Source of the DNA: Candidatus Gastranaerophilales bacterium
GTDB lineage: Bacteria; Cyanobacteriota; Vampirovibrionia; Gastranaerophilales; Gastranaerophilaceae
Direction of reading: 5' to 3'
Assembly (NCBI GenBank): GCA_947631645.1
Contig: CANRMD010000016.1
Coordinates: 1-36,863, forward strand
DNA length: 36,863 nt
Every line of letters starts with the position of its first letter. Position 1 is the stretch's first letter. This document shows positions 8,801-16,916 of the stretch, one piece after another. The notes below the pieces were generated by a model. That model made no database searches, was not told the origin of the DNA, and worked only from the letters and a program-made list of their open reading frames with translations. Made by a program: the position numbers and the translations under genes.

Positions 8801-10003
8801 TTATTGCCCGCTAAATTTTTTTAATGTTTCAAAACCTTTAATGGAATTTTCTGTATCAAAAGGTATATTTCTTTTTAATATATTTGAAGCTTTAGTTACA
8901 TAAGGACTGCCTGTATGGTCAATAGCTATTACTTCACCTTCGCCGACAGTTCTAATTCCTTCAAGAGTCTTTACTGTAGTGCCTTCAGGTACTATTTTAA
9001 AGGCTCCGGGTGCTTGTTTGGTGACATTTACAACTTTCCCGTAATCTAAGTTTGCAGGATTTTGATAATTTAATTGACCTGATGTTTTAAAAGCTCCGGT
9101 ATCGACGTAAGAACCTTTAAATACCCCGCCGTCACATACAGCCATATCGCTTGTTCCGTCATACATCATAATCATTTGTTCTTTTGATGTATCTATAATA
9201 TATGGTTCATTAGGATTCCATTTATTAGGAATGCAATATTGTCCGTTCTCGTTTTTAAATACCCCGGGATTATTGGCAAGAATTTCTTCTTCCGTACCGT
9301 TCGGGTTAAATCTGTATGCTTGAGCTTCATTAGCTTTACTCATATATTCAACTTGCCCTTTTCTTAAGGCATTTGAATTAGCATGAATATTTCCTGTTAT
9401 TGAAGTTAAAACGTTTCCTTTGATATTTAAACCGCTTTGTACAACGGATTCAGGAGCTGTTTTAAAGCATTTTGCCGTAGCCTGTAATATATTTAAGTCT
9501 TCATAACCTTTTGCACCTGATACACCCGCTTTTGAAGCTGTTTTCAATGCAGCCTTAGATGAAAATACCGAAGCTGCAATAGTAAAAGTACCGTTACCTA
9601 TATTTTCAAACGCTTGTTTAGCTTCTCCGTCCGTATCTGCGGTTGATGCTTTATATATTCCGTAGCCGACTTGTCCTGCACCTAAAGTTACTCCGCCTGC
9701 GACAAGAAATGGCAGTGCAGCTCCTCCTGTTGCAACAGTCAATGCAGTACCTGCCGCAATTGTCAATCCTGTTGCTATGGGATGTTTAATAACGGATTTA
9801 ACTATTCCAATAAGCCCTTTTCCAAAGGATGCTGCTCCTTCCTTAAAGGATATTTTTCCGTCATCTTTACCATCGGTACAGATTTTATCTTTATCTTCTA
9901 TCCAATCTTTAAACCAGGAACTTTTTTCTAATTCCCTTGTATAATTTACATTTCGGGGGGGGGTATTTGTAATATTATAATTGTTACTTATTGCTGAAAC
10001 CAT
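8801..10003 (-). CDS. Lineage-type membrane-associated protein with EF-hand-like loop; probable phase-variable gene
   Basis: I do not recognise a named family in this 400-residue protein. Visible parts are an Asn-rich N-terminus, an EF-hand-like loop at residues 44-55 (DGKDDGKISFKE, canonical except Lys at loop position 3), and an Ala/Gly-rich hydrophobic stretch at about 72-116 that could insert into a membrane. A long polar C-terminal half contains GxFKxSG-like segments. The start ATG at 10003 has a GAGGAAT site 8 nt upstream. Codons 14-17 (T-P-P-R) are written with nine consecutive C. At the present length the frame is ON. With eight C translation stops three codons later; with ten C it stops about 16 codons after the tract. 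An alternating AT tract lies just upstream (10020-10032). The gene ends at a strong terminator. Confidence 0.75.
   Translation of the reverse strand: MVSAISNNYNITNTPPRNVNYTRELEKSSWFKDWIEDKDKICTDGKDDGKISFKEGAASFGKGLIGIVKSVIKHPIATGLTIAAGTALTVATGGAALPFLVAGGVTLGAGQVGYGIYKASTADTDGEAKQAFENIGNGTFTIAASVFSSKAALKTASKAGVSGAKGYEDLNILQATAKCFKTAPESVVQSGLNIKGNVLTSITGNIHANSNALRKGQVEYMSKANEAQAYRFNPNGTEEEILANNPGVFKNENGQYCIPNKWNPNEPYIIDTSKEQMIMMYDGTSDMAVCDGGVFKGSYVDTGAFKTSGQLNYQNPANLDYGKVVNVTKQAPGAFKIVPEGTTVKTLEGIRTVGEGEVIAIDHTGSPYVTKASNILKRNIPFDTENSIKGFETLKKFSGQ
9955..9963. repeat. Nine-base poly-C tract inside codons 14-17 of the 8801-10003 gene
   Basis: Nine G on the plus strand are nine C on the coding strand. 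The tract sits 41-49 bp into the reading frame, the classic position for a translational on/off switch by slipped-strand mispairing. It has the same length as the tract at 2009-2017. Confidence 0.9.
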
Positions 10004-10095
10004 ATCAAATTCCTCATTAAATATATATATATTAAAAAATTTTAAAGATTGAAATTGATAAAATTTATAAGCAATATTAAATATTGTAACTAAAA

Positions 10096-10407
10096 TTATG
10101 TTTGCTCATCTATCCAATTTAAATACTTTTTACTGCCTGAATTTATCGGGATACAAATTATTTCGGGAACTTCGTAACTATGCAGTTTTTTTATTTCTTT
10201 TTCAACTTTTGAATAAAGCTCTGCTTTTGTTTTCATAATCATTAAGGCTTCATTATCTTCATTTATTTTGCCTTGCCAAGTGTAAATTGAGGTTATTTTA
10301 GGAATAATACTGCAGCAGGCAATAAGTTTTTTTTCAACAAGCTGTTTTGCAATCGTTTTTGCTTCTTCTTCACTCGCCGTAGTTGATTGAATTATACAGT
10401 ATGTCAT
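10096..10407 (-). CDS. cutA: CutA1 divalent-cation tolerance protein
   Basis: The 103-residue protein matches the small trimeric CutA1 family, which binds divalent metals such as copper and has been linked to metal tolerance. Supporting segments are the N-terminal beta strand with TTAS, LVEKKLIACCSIIPKITSIYTWQGKI, and the C-terminal SYEVPEIICIPI followed by YLNWI. No signal peptide is seen, so it should be cytoplasmic. The ATG overlaps the stop codon of the GlcD-like gene by one base (TAATG), and a GGAGGA site lies just upstream, which indicates translational coupling. Why CutA is paired with an FAD oxidase is not evident. Confidence 0.95.
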   Translation of the reverse strand: MTYCIIQSTTASEEEAKTIAKQLVEKKLIACCSIIPKITSIYTWQGKINEDNEALMIMKTKAELYSKVEKEIKKLHSYEVPEIICIPINSGSKKYLNWIDEQT

Positions 10408-11810
10408 TATTCCTCCGAAAAAATTTTATCAGGATTTAAGATATTTTTAGGGTCTAAAAGTTTTTTTATTTGTTTCATTAATTTTAGAGTATCAGGTGCC
10501 ACCGCTTTAGTGATAAACTGCGATTTTTCACATCCTATTCCGTGTTCGCCCGAAAGAGTGCCTCTTAAACTGACTGCTAAGTTAAAAAGCTCCTCTTTCG
10601 CTTTTAAAAAGTTTTCTTTTTCTTTAGGGTTTCTTAAATCAAGTGCAATATTAGGATGAATGTTTCCGTCTCCGATATGCCCCATTATACAAGTTTTAAG
10701 CTCATATTTGTTACATATAATGCTTATTCCCCTGACGAGGGCAACAATATTTTCTCTTGGCACAACAACATCTTCCGTTACAACATTTGGTGCAAGCTTT
10801 GCCGTAGCCCCGAAAGATGAACGTCTTGATATCCAGATTTTTTCTTCTTCCTCTTTTGTTTTTGCGGTTTGTATATATGACGAATTATTGTTTTGACAAA
10901 TTTCTATTATTTTTTGATACTGTTCATCTAATGTCGAATTAAAACCGTCAATTTCAATTAAAAGAGCTGCTTCTTTATCGGTTAATAGGCCTGACGGATA
11001 GAAACTTTCAATTGTTTGGAGTGTATTTTTGTCCATCAAATCTATAACGGAAGGAGTTATCAAGTTTGAAATAATGTCATTAACAGTTTTTGAGGTATCT
11101 TCTAATGTATTAAAATAAGCAAGCATAACTCTTTTGGCTTCGGGCTTGGGAATTAATCTGACAGTAGCTTGTGTAATTATACCAAGAGTTCCTTCCGAAC
11201 CTATAAAAAGCTGGGTTAAATTGTAGCCCGTTACGTTTTTTGAGCATTCGCACCCTGTGTTTATTATAGTTCCGTCAGCAAGTACAACTTCTAAATCAAT
11301 AATAAAATCTTTTGTTGAACCATATTTGAATGTATGAGGTCCGCCGGAGGACAATCCGATACTTCCTCCTATCATTGATACTTTTAAATTTGAAGGATCG
11401 GGCGGGTAAAATAAATCATATTCTTCAACTGCTTTTTGTAAATCTTCAACAATAACACCCGGTTCAACTTTGCATATAAGATTATCTTTATTTATTTCTA
11501 TAATTTTATTCATTTTTGAAAAATCAAGAATAATTCCGCCTTTTTTTGGCAGACATGCACCGCATACATTTGTTCCCGCACTTCTTGCTATTATCGGAAC
11601 GGTTTTTTTATTTGCGTATTTTAGTATTTCACTGACTTGTTCTGTTGTTTTCGGAAATACTACCGCTTGAGCAAGTTCATCTTGATTTGTAATGTTGGTT
11701 GAATCTGTTGAATAGACATAGAGGTCTTCTTTGGAGCTTAGTACATTTTCTTTGCCCGCAATATTTTCCATTGTCTTTACTAATTTACTTTTTAATATAG
11801 TTTCCAGCAT
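10407..11810 (-). CDS. FAD-linked oxidase, GlcD / D-lactate dehydrogenase family
   Basis: The 467-residue protein has the two domains of the GlcD family. The N-terminal FAD-binding domain includes ARSAGTNVCGACLPKKGG, PPDPSNLKVSMIGGSIGLSSGG and KYGSTKDFIIDLEVVLADG. The C-terminal FAD-oxidase domain includes HIGDGNIHPN near residue 370 and GTLSGEHGIGCEK, ending LLDPKNILNPDKIF. Members oxidise 2-hydroxyacids such as glycolate or D-lactate and pass electrons to an Fe-S partner or to quinone. No glcE, glcF or lactate permease lies nearby, so the substrate remains open. A GAGGG site precedes the ATG. The gene diverges from the protease gene across a 166-bp region and is coupled to cutA. Confidence 0.9.
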   Translation of the reverse strand: MLETILKSKLVKTMENIAGKENVLSSKEDLYVYSTDSTNITNQDELAQAVVFPKTTEQVSEILKYANKKTVPIIARSAGTNVCGACLPKKGGIILDFSKMNKIIEINKDNLICKVEPGVIVEDLQKAVEEYDLFYPPDPSNLKVSMIGGSIGLSSGGPHTFKYGSTKDFIIDLEVVLADGTIINTGCECSKNVTGYNLTQLFIGSEGTLGIITQATVRLIPKPEAKRVMLAYFNTLEDTSKTVNDIISNLITPSVIDLMDKNTLQTIESFYPSGLLTDKEAALLIEIDGFNSTLDEQYQKIIEICQNNNSSYIQTAKTKEEEEKIWISRRSSFGATAKLAPNVVTEDVVVPRENIVALVRGISIICNKYELKTCIMGHIGDGNIHPNIALDLRNPKEKENFLKAKEELFNLAVSLRGTLSGEHGIGCEKSQFITKAVAPDTLKLMKQIKKLLDPKNILNPDKIFSEE

Positions 11811-11893
11811 ATTCCCTCTATAAAATTATAAAATAAAACAAAGTATTATAACAATATTTTATACTTAATTTGAAGTTATAATAAATGGTTTAA

Positions 11894-11922
11894 TTGTCAA
11901 AATTACACACTTTATTGCTAAT
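11894..11922 (+). promoter_or_regulatory. Predicted promoter of the membrane-anchored serine protease
   Basis: TTGTCA (11894-11899, 5/6) and GCTAAT (11917-11922, 4/6) are separated by 17 bp. Transcription would start near 11929, leaving a leader of about 48 nt to the preferred ATG at 11977. Confidence 0.4.
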
Positions 11923-11976
11923 GCGATTATTAAAAAATAAATGTTAAATATCAGTGTAAGGGAGATAAAGGTTAGT

Positions 11977-12669
11977 ATGTCGAAACATTGGAAATTATTA
12001 TCGGTAATAATAGTGTTAATAGTATCTTTTGTAAGCGGAATAATGATAAATAATGTCGTATATTCAAAAGATAATGATTATAAAGGTGAAGAATTCATTA
12101 ACGTCACTGTTTACGAGAAAATAAACCCCGCAATTGTTCTTGTGGAAGCTCAAATGACGGACGGGCTTTCAAGCGGAACAGGGTGCATTATCAATAAGAG
12201 CGGAATAATATTAACAAGTTCTCATGTTGTGGATAACTCTTCATATATAGAAGTAACAACATCAAAAGGTGAAACTTATAAGGCGGAACGAATACCTTCC
12301 GATTATAAAAACGGAGACTTAGCACTGTTGAGAATAAAACCTTTAAACCCACTGCCTACTATAAAGCTTGGAGATTCATCGTTAGTTAAAGTTGGGCAGA
12401 AAGTTCTTGCTATAGGTAATCCCTTTGGATTCAACGGTACTTTAACAACAGGTATTGTTTCAAGAATAGACTATGAAAAAAATAAAATTCAAACAGATGC
12501 CGCAATTAATCCCGGTTCATCAGGCGGTCCTATTTTAAATGCAAGCGGTGAAGTTATAGGTATAAGCCAGTCTATTTTTAATCCTGATAACAATAAATCA
12601 AATATCGGTATAGGTTTTGCGGTTCCGGCAAATGAAGTAAAAAAACTTGTTAACGCTTATATAAATTAA
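11977..12669 (+). CDS. Membrane-anchored trypsin-like serine protease (S1C, Deg/HtrA type without PDZ)
   Basis: The 230-residue protein begins with a transmembrane anchor (about residues 6-25) followed by an S1C protease domain facing the periplasm. The triad is H83 in SSHVV, D114 in NGDLALL and S182 in NPGSSGGP. GNPFGF and GIGFAVP complete the HtrA-family pattern. Deg proteases degrade or refold damaged envelope proteins. There is no PDZ domain after the protease domain, so it is a minimal Deg-like protein. I chose the ATG at 11977 because AAAGG lies 5 nt before it. The in-frame ATG at 11941 has no ribosome site and would add 12 polar residues before the anchor. The gene stands alone and is followed by a repeat-like element. 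Confidence 0.88.
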   Translation: MSKHWKLLSVIIVLIVSFVSGIMINNVVYSKDNDYKGEEFINVTVYEKINPAIVLVEAQMTDGLSSGTGCIINKSGIILTSSHVVDNSSYIEVTTSKGETYKAERIPSDYKNGDLALLRIKPLNPLPTIKLGDSSLVKVGQKVLAIGNPFGFNGTLTTGIVSRIDYEKNKIQTDAAINPGSSGGPILNASGEVIGISQSIFNPDNNKSNIGIGFAVPANEVKKLVNAYIN

Positions 12670-12694
12670 AATAAATAAAATAATAAATAAGAAA

Positions 12695-12869
12695 ATAAAA
12701 TTAAAAATAAAAACTTCGTCCGGCTGCTCCGTACAGATAACTTCTAAGCTCGGCTCAAGCTGCGGAACTCCGACCTGGCGGTCGTCAAACAGTCCTCGCT
12801 TTGCCGATGCCTCGCTAAAAAGTTTAACTGTATTTTGCAATGGACTTTAATTTTTATTTTTAATTTTAT
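12695..12869. repeat. Possible 175-bp MITE-like element with 19-bp inverted-repeat ends
   Basis: The sequence is bounded by a perfect 19-bp inverted repeat (12695-12713 and 12851-12869), which is itself AT-rich. The interior (about 12714-12845) is clearly richer in G and C than anything around it, with many CTCGGCT, GCGGAACTCCG and CCTCGC-like words and no convincing gene. It lies between the protease stop and a terminator. The interior composition and bounded ends suggest a dispersed intergenic repeat or non-autonomous mobile element, but a second copy is not present in this window. Low-complexity flanks could exaggerate the terminal match. Confidence 0.5.
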
Positions 12870-12884
12870 ATTATTTTCTGTTAT

Positions 12885-12913
12885 AAAAAACACCTCTTAT
12901 TGAGGTGTTTTTT
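12885..12913. terminator. Bidirectional Rho-independent terminator
   Basis: A 12-bp stem (12885-12896 with 12902-12913) with a 5-nt loop has an A run on one side and a T run on the other, so it can act in both directions. The stop codon of the small Cys protein lies in the loop, so the last codons of that gene are part of the hairpin. Confidence 0.9.
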
Positions 12914-13079
12914 GTGCTTGTTTTTCTTTTATATCTAAAACTGCATTGTGTGCTAACAAATATACCGAGCAAGTTTTATAATTTTTCATATACCACGCAC
13001 AATTTTCTTGTGCACATACAACGTTTACTTCACTTCCCGCACTCATTAGAGGGCAAATTGGTATTTTATTATTACTCAC
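12897..13079 (-). CDS. Small Cys-containing protein of unknown function
   Basis: The 60-residue protein contains four cysteines in the order CPLMS, VVCAQENCAWY and CSVY. This resembles short conserved bacterial proteins with a CPxMS...C...C-W-Y...C arrangement that may bind a metal or Fe-S cluster. No function is known to me. It follows the flavoprotein gene by 11 bp on the same strand, so it is likely co-transcribed. The Cys spacing makes a metal-related accessory role plausible but unproven. Its stop codon is embedded in the loop of the downstream terminator, which argues that the end of the operon is compactly organised. Confidence 0.75.
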   Translation of the reverse strand: MSNNKIPICPLMSAGSEVNVVCAQENCAWYMKNYKTCSVYLLAHNAVLDIKEKQAQKTPQ

Positions 13080-13090
13080 AACACTCTCCT

Positions 13091-13936
13091 TTATCTTACT
13101 GCTTGTGCTTGTTTTAAAAGATTGCAGTTTTCGCTTCTTTTTCTTTCTTCATCTTTATAGATTTTTGTTCTGTTGATAACTTCATCAAAATCAATTTTAT
13201 GAGCATCAAAGTCAGGGCCGTCTATGCATGCGAATTTAACTTCACCGCCAACGGTAACTCTGCATGCACCGCACATTCCTGTTCCGTCAATCATAATAGG
13301 GTTCATGGAAGCTTCTGTTTTAATGCCTTTTTCTCTTGTTAAGTTTGCAACTGCTCTCATCATCGGCATAGGTCCTACTGCTATAACGTAGTCAACCTTT
13401 TCTTTTTCCATAATTTCAGCTAATACTTCGGTTACAAAGCCTTTGTGTCCGAGTGAACCGTCATCTGTTGCAACATGGAGTTCACTGCAAGCCGTTTTCA
13501 TTTTTTCTTGCCAGAATAATAAATCTTTATTTCTTGCACCGGTAATCATGTGTACTTTATTGCCTGCATCATGGAATGCTTTAGAAATTAAATAACAAGG
13601 AGCCGCACCATAACCTCCTGCTACACAAACAACAGTACCGTATTTTTCAATTTCGGTAGGTTTGCCTAAAGGCCCTACAACGTCAACTATTTCATCGCCT
13701 ACTTCAAGCATGGCAAGTTTTTTTGTTGAATAACCGACTGCCATAAAAACTACTGTTAATATTCCTTGTTCTCTATCTACATCAGCTATTGTTATCGGTA
13801 CTCTTTCACCTTGTTCTTCAACTCTGAATATAATAAATTGCCCTGCTTTTGCATTCCTTGTTACATAAGGTGCTTCTATCTTTAATTCATATTGATTCGG
13901 GCACAATTCAACTTTGTTTAAAATTTTATAACCCAC
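13091..13936 (-). CDS. FAD/NAD(P)-binding sulfide/dihydroorotate dehydrogenase-type subunit (NfnA/SudB-like)
   Basis: The 281-residue protein is a ferredoxin-NADP reductase-like flavoprotein. The N-terminal FAD domain contains AKAGQFIIFR and RVPITIAD. The NAD(P) domain contains VCVAGGYGAAPCYLISKAF. The C-terminal segment DGTGMCGACRVTVGGEVKFAC provides C222, C225 and C237 for a [2Fe-2S] cluster. In most genomes this subunit (NfnA/SudB) is encoded next to a GltA-like partner (NfnB) and together they couple NADPH, NADH and ferredoxin. No such partner is here, so it is an orphan in this window. The start is a GTG at 13936 with AAGGAGG 8 nt upstream. A TATAAT lies near 13970 just after the preceding gene's terminator, which fits an own promoter. 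Confidence 0.88.
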   Translation of the reverse strand: MGYKILNKVELCPNQYELKIEAPYVTRNAKAGQFIIFRVEEQGERVPITIADVDREQGILTVVFMAVGYSTKKLAMLEVGDEIVDVVGPLGKPTEIEKYGTVVCVAGGYGAAPCYLISKAFHDAGNKVHMITGARNKDLLFWQEKMKTACSELHVATDDGSLGHKGFVTEVLAEIMEKEKVDYVIAVGPMPMMRAVANLTREKGIKTEASMNPIMIDGTGMCGACRVTVGGEVKFACIDGPDFDAHKIDFDEVINRTKIYKDEERKRSENCNLLKQAQAVR

Positions 13937-13983
13937 AGGTTTAACCTCCTTTTTATGTATTTGAAAATATTATAACATAAAAA

Positions 13984-14010
13984 AAAGACCGCAAATCACA
14001 TGCAGTCTTT
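13984..14010 (-). terminator. Rho-independent terminator after the 14052-14423 gene
   Basis: Stem 13984-13993 with 14001-14010 (nine pairs around one mismatch) and a 7-nt loop is followed on the minus strand by eight T. It separates the small gene from the flavoprotein operon. Confidence 0.85.
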
Positions 14011-14051
14011 GTGAAAAATAACAAACAATATTTGAGATTGGAGAAAAAAAC

Positions 14052-14423
14052 TTAGTATGTTGAATCAATGTAGGCCAGTGCCACTTCTCCGGCAGCTTCG
14101 GATGAAATTCCAAATTCATCTTTTGCTATGGCAACAGCTTCATCATAATCGGCTTCAAACTGTTTCATAAACTCTTCTATACGTGCTTCTTGTTCTTTTG
14201 AGACGTATTTTGACGGCTCCAGCACTTTTGGTGCTACAATAGGTACAAATGCTGCATTTTTTGCTTCTAAAAATGCCAATACATCTTTTGACGAAATTTG
14301 TTTTTCTTGTTTTTCTCCATGTTTGTTTTCTTGTGTTAATTTTTTGTCGGCATCATCATTTGTCTCGGGTCTGTAATATTGATTGCCGGTCACTCCGAAT
14401 TTTAAAGGATCTATGTTTGCCAT
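14052..14423 (-). CDS. Small hypothetical protein
   Basis: I do not recognise this 123-residue protein. It has a polar, Lys/Glu/Gln-rich linker (residues about 25-45) after a short N-terminal segment MANIDPLKFG, and an acidic, probably helical C-terminal half rich in Glu and Ala. There is no signal peptide or membrane segment. AGGAGA lies at normal distance before the ATG, and a terminator follows the stop, so it is a compact single-gene unit. The N-terminus resembles those of other lineage-type proteins in this window in being short, polar and Asn-containing, but the similarity is slight. Confidence 0.75.
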   Translation of the reverse strand: MANIDPLKFGVTGNQYYRPETNDDADKKLTQENKHGEKQEKQISSKDVLAFLEAKNAAFVPIVAPKVLEPSKYVSKEQEARIEEFMKQFEADYDEAVAIAKDEFGISSEAAGEVALAYIDSTY

Positions 14424-14511
14424 GTCTTTTCTCCTAATAGTTTGTTACACACATATTATCGACATATTTTTAATGAACTTTAGTTGTAAAGTCATTTTGT
14501 TTTAACTTTAC

Positions 14512-16863
14512 TTAATATATATTTACAAACTTTTTCTTTTTTGGAGAAAATACACTGATTTTATATTGTTTTTCGTTAAGAATTACTTTTATTGCATTAT
14601 GGTAATCGGTTCTCAGATATTTTTTATTATTTTCTTCAAGAGTATTGATTGTTTCCGGGTTCGGATGGTTATATACATTTTTACCTGTTGATATAACAAA
14701 TAAATCTGCATTTTTAGTCATTTCATTATTGACTGTTCCTTTTGCTCCGTGGTGTCCGAGCTTTATTATTGATAAATCTTTTTTGTATTTATCGGGTAAA
14801 ATCATATATGACTGATTATCCGCATCTCCCATAAATAAAATATTTTGGGCTCCGTAATTTAAATGCGTTAACAGTGATTTTTGATTTTCTGTTTTTATTT
14901 GTCCGCCTTTGGGTTTTATTAGATTTAATTTAAAATTGTCTTTGTTATATATCGGTGTTTCTTCTTTTATTACTTTAGAGTTTAGATTTTTATCTTTAAT
15001 ATATTTTATTATATTTTCTGAAAGTATTGTATTTTCATATACATCGGTAATGTAAATATTATTAATTTTAAGATTTTCAAGGATATCAATGCTTCCTCCG
15101 GCATGGTCAGCGTCAAAATGAGTTAAAATAAGTGCTTCAAGTTTGTTAATTCCTCTGTCTTTTAAATATTTTATTATTATATTCTTTGCTTGAGTAGAAG
15201 AATTCAGATATGGGGCTTTTCCCGTATCAATTAAGAAATAGTCTTTGTTCGGAGCTTTTAATAATATTGCGTCTGCATTTTCTACCGAGAAAAATATTAT
15301 TTCGGGGTTATTATTTTCTATTTTTATAAAAGTAATTAAAAACATTATACACATTGTGCAAATCAGGCATAAAATTTTCTTGTAATACAATTTGTATCTT
15401 AATACACATGTGATTGAAATTATTATGGCAAAGTATAAAAAGATTTGTATTAGCATCGGCTTACTTGTTGTTATTATTGAATGCGGAAGTTTAGAGAAGA
15501 ATTGAGCAATTTTTACTATATAAATCAACAACGGATTAAGAATAAAATCAGCTATAAAGCATATTTTATCCGAAATCGGATTAATTAAAGCAATTATTGA
15601 ACTGATAAAACCGATAAAAGAAACAATGCTTAAAACAGGAACAATAGCAATATTTGCAAAAACGGAATATATTGTAAAAGTATTAAAATAATACATTTGT
15701 AAAGGTGCGGCATAAATCTGTGCAATTAAAGGTATTAAACAAGCACCAAAAATATAATTTAGAGGTTTAAATTTGAAATTAAATGTTATTAAAGGGGCAC
15801 TTAATATTAATGCAAAAGTTACAAGAAATGATAATTGAAACCCTATATCCAAAAGCATTAAGGGATTATATATCAGCATTAAAAATGCCACCAAAAATAT
15901 TAATGATATTGTTGAAGTTGAACGGTTAATAAGTTTGCCGATAAGTATTAACGTAAGCATTAGAAAGGCTCTAATTATAGGAGGTCCGAAGCCTGTCATA
16001 CAAGTATAAAACAATATTAGCAGAATGCCTGTTATTATTGAAAATTTATAATTAAATCTCAAATTTTTTGCAAAAAAGAACCAAATACCGAAAATTAAAG
16101 TAACATTCATTCCTGATGCGGCAAGTATATGAAAAATCCCCGAATTTATAAATGAGTTTTTTGTATCTTCATCAGGATTAACAGCATCATCTCCAAAGAT
16201 AATACCGCCTAATATTTCAAGCATCGGTGATTTTATATTTTGGGCATGTATATTAATTATATTTGTTCTTGTATCATTTAATTTTCTTAGAAATTTCCCT
16301 AAAAAATCATTTGCATGCCCTGTGATTTGCCAATTTTCCTTAACGTATATTAAAGAAAAAGTTTTTCTGTATTGCAAATATTTTGAAAAATCAAATTGTG
16401 ACGGGTTTTTCGCATATTGCGGTATCCTTATATCACCTTTTAAGTTTATAGTATCGCCGATTTTTATTTTTTTATAATTCTCTTTTTTATCATTAATAGT
16501 AATTAATGACTTTGCATTTACGCTCTTATTGTTTACCGTATACACTTTTGCATAAAATTTTGTTCTTGTATCAATATTATTTGTGGGAATAGAGATAACT
16601 TTTGCTTTAATATTTGCATTTTCATTTGCGTATGATGTTAAATCATCTTGTAAATACATATGGCATGAGGAATTTATAATCCCGAAAAATAGTACAAGCG
16701 TTAATATTATGTATAATTGTTTATTTAATATGTTTTTTGTAAGTAAAATAAATAAAATGCCGGAGATAATTAAAAAATAAGCCAAAGTAAAAGATGAAAA
16801 ATATGCAATAATGCCTGACATATAAAGGCAAGAAACAAGAATAATATTAACTTGTTTTTTCAT
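14512..16863 (-). CDS. comEC: ComEC/Rec2-type DNA uptake channel
   Basis: The 783-residue protein has the full ComEC layout. An N-terminal membrane segment and DUF4131-like domain (about 1-170) come first, then a polytopic competence domain with many hydrophobic helices (about 200-500, including ILAASGMNVTLIFG and GFGPPIIRAFLMLTLI). The C-terminal metallo-beta-lactamase domain (about 515-783) carries LTHFDADHAGG and, later, LGHHGAKGT. ComEC forms the inner-membrane channel for transforming DNA, and its lactamase domain is proposed to degrade the non-transported strand. Length is within the family range. GGGAGA precedes the ATG. It lies alone, with no comEA or comF next to it. An intact gene suggests competence, but other com genes are outside the window. 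Confidence 0.95.
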   Translation of the reverse strand: MKKQVNIILVSCLYMSGIIAYFSSFTLAYFLIISGILFILLTKNILNKQLYIILTLVLFFGIINSSCHMYLQDDLTSYANENANIKAKVISIPTNNIDTRTKFYAKVYTVNNKSVNAKSLITINDKKENYKKIKIGDTINLKGDIRIPQYAKNPSQFDFSKYLQYRKTFSLIYVKENWQITGHANDFLGKFLRKLNDTRTNIINIHAQNIKSPMLEILGGIIFGDDAVNPDEDTKNSFINSGIFHILAASGMNVTLIFGIWFFFAKNLRFNYKFSIITGILLILFYTCMTGFGPPIIRAFLMLTLILIGKLINRSTSTISLIFLVAFLMLIYNPLMLLDIGFQLSFLVTFALILSAPLITFNFKFKPLNYIFGACLIPLIAQIYAAPLQMYYFNTFTIYSVFANIAIVPVLSIVSFIGFISSIIALINPISDKICFIADFILNPLLIYIVKIAQFFSKLPHSIITTSKPMLIQIFLYFAIIISITCVLRYKLYYKKILCLICTMCIMFLITFIKIENNNPEIIFFSVENADAILLKAPNKDYFLIDTGKAPYLNSSTQAKNIIIKYLKDRGINKLEALILTHFDADHAGGSIDILENLKINNIYITDVYENTILSENIIKYIKDKNLNSKVIKEETPIYNKDNFKLNLIKPKGGQIKTENQKSLLTHLNYGAQNILFMGDADNQSYMILPDKYKKDLSIIKLGHHGAKGTVNNEMTKNADLFVISTGKNVYNHPNPETINTLEENNKKYLRTDYHNAIKVILNEKQYKISVFSPKKKKFVNIY

Positions 16864-16885
16864 ATTTTCTCCCTAAGCTAATAAA

Positions 16886-16910
16886 AAACTCTTACTTAAT
16901 GTAAGAGTTT
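16886..16910 (-). terminator. Rho-independent terminator after the secreted coiled-coil gene
   Basis: A perfect 10-bp stem (16886-16895 with 16901-16910) with a 5-nt loop ends in a T run on the minus strand, 7 bp after the stop at 16917 and ahead of comEC. Confidence 0.85.
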
Positions 16911-16916
16911 ATATAA

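Noticed and set aside
11941-11976. Upstream ATG as start of the serine protease
   Set aside because: No ribosome site; the ATG at 11977 has AAAGG at good distance and places the membrane anchor at the N-terminus.
12598-12840. Minus-strand 80-residue frame across the 175-bp element
   Set aside because: It starts inside the repeat-like element and ends inside the protease gene on the other strand, with no ribosome site; it reflects the GC-rich repeat, not a gene.
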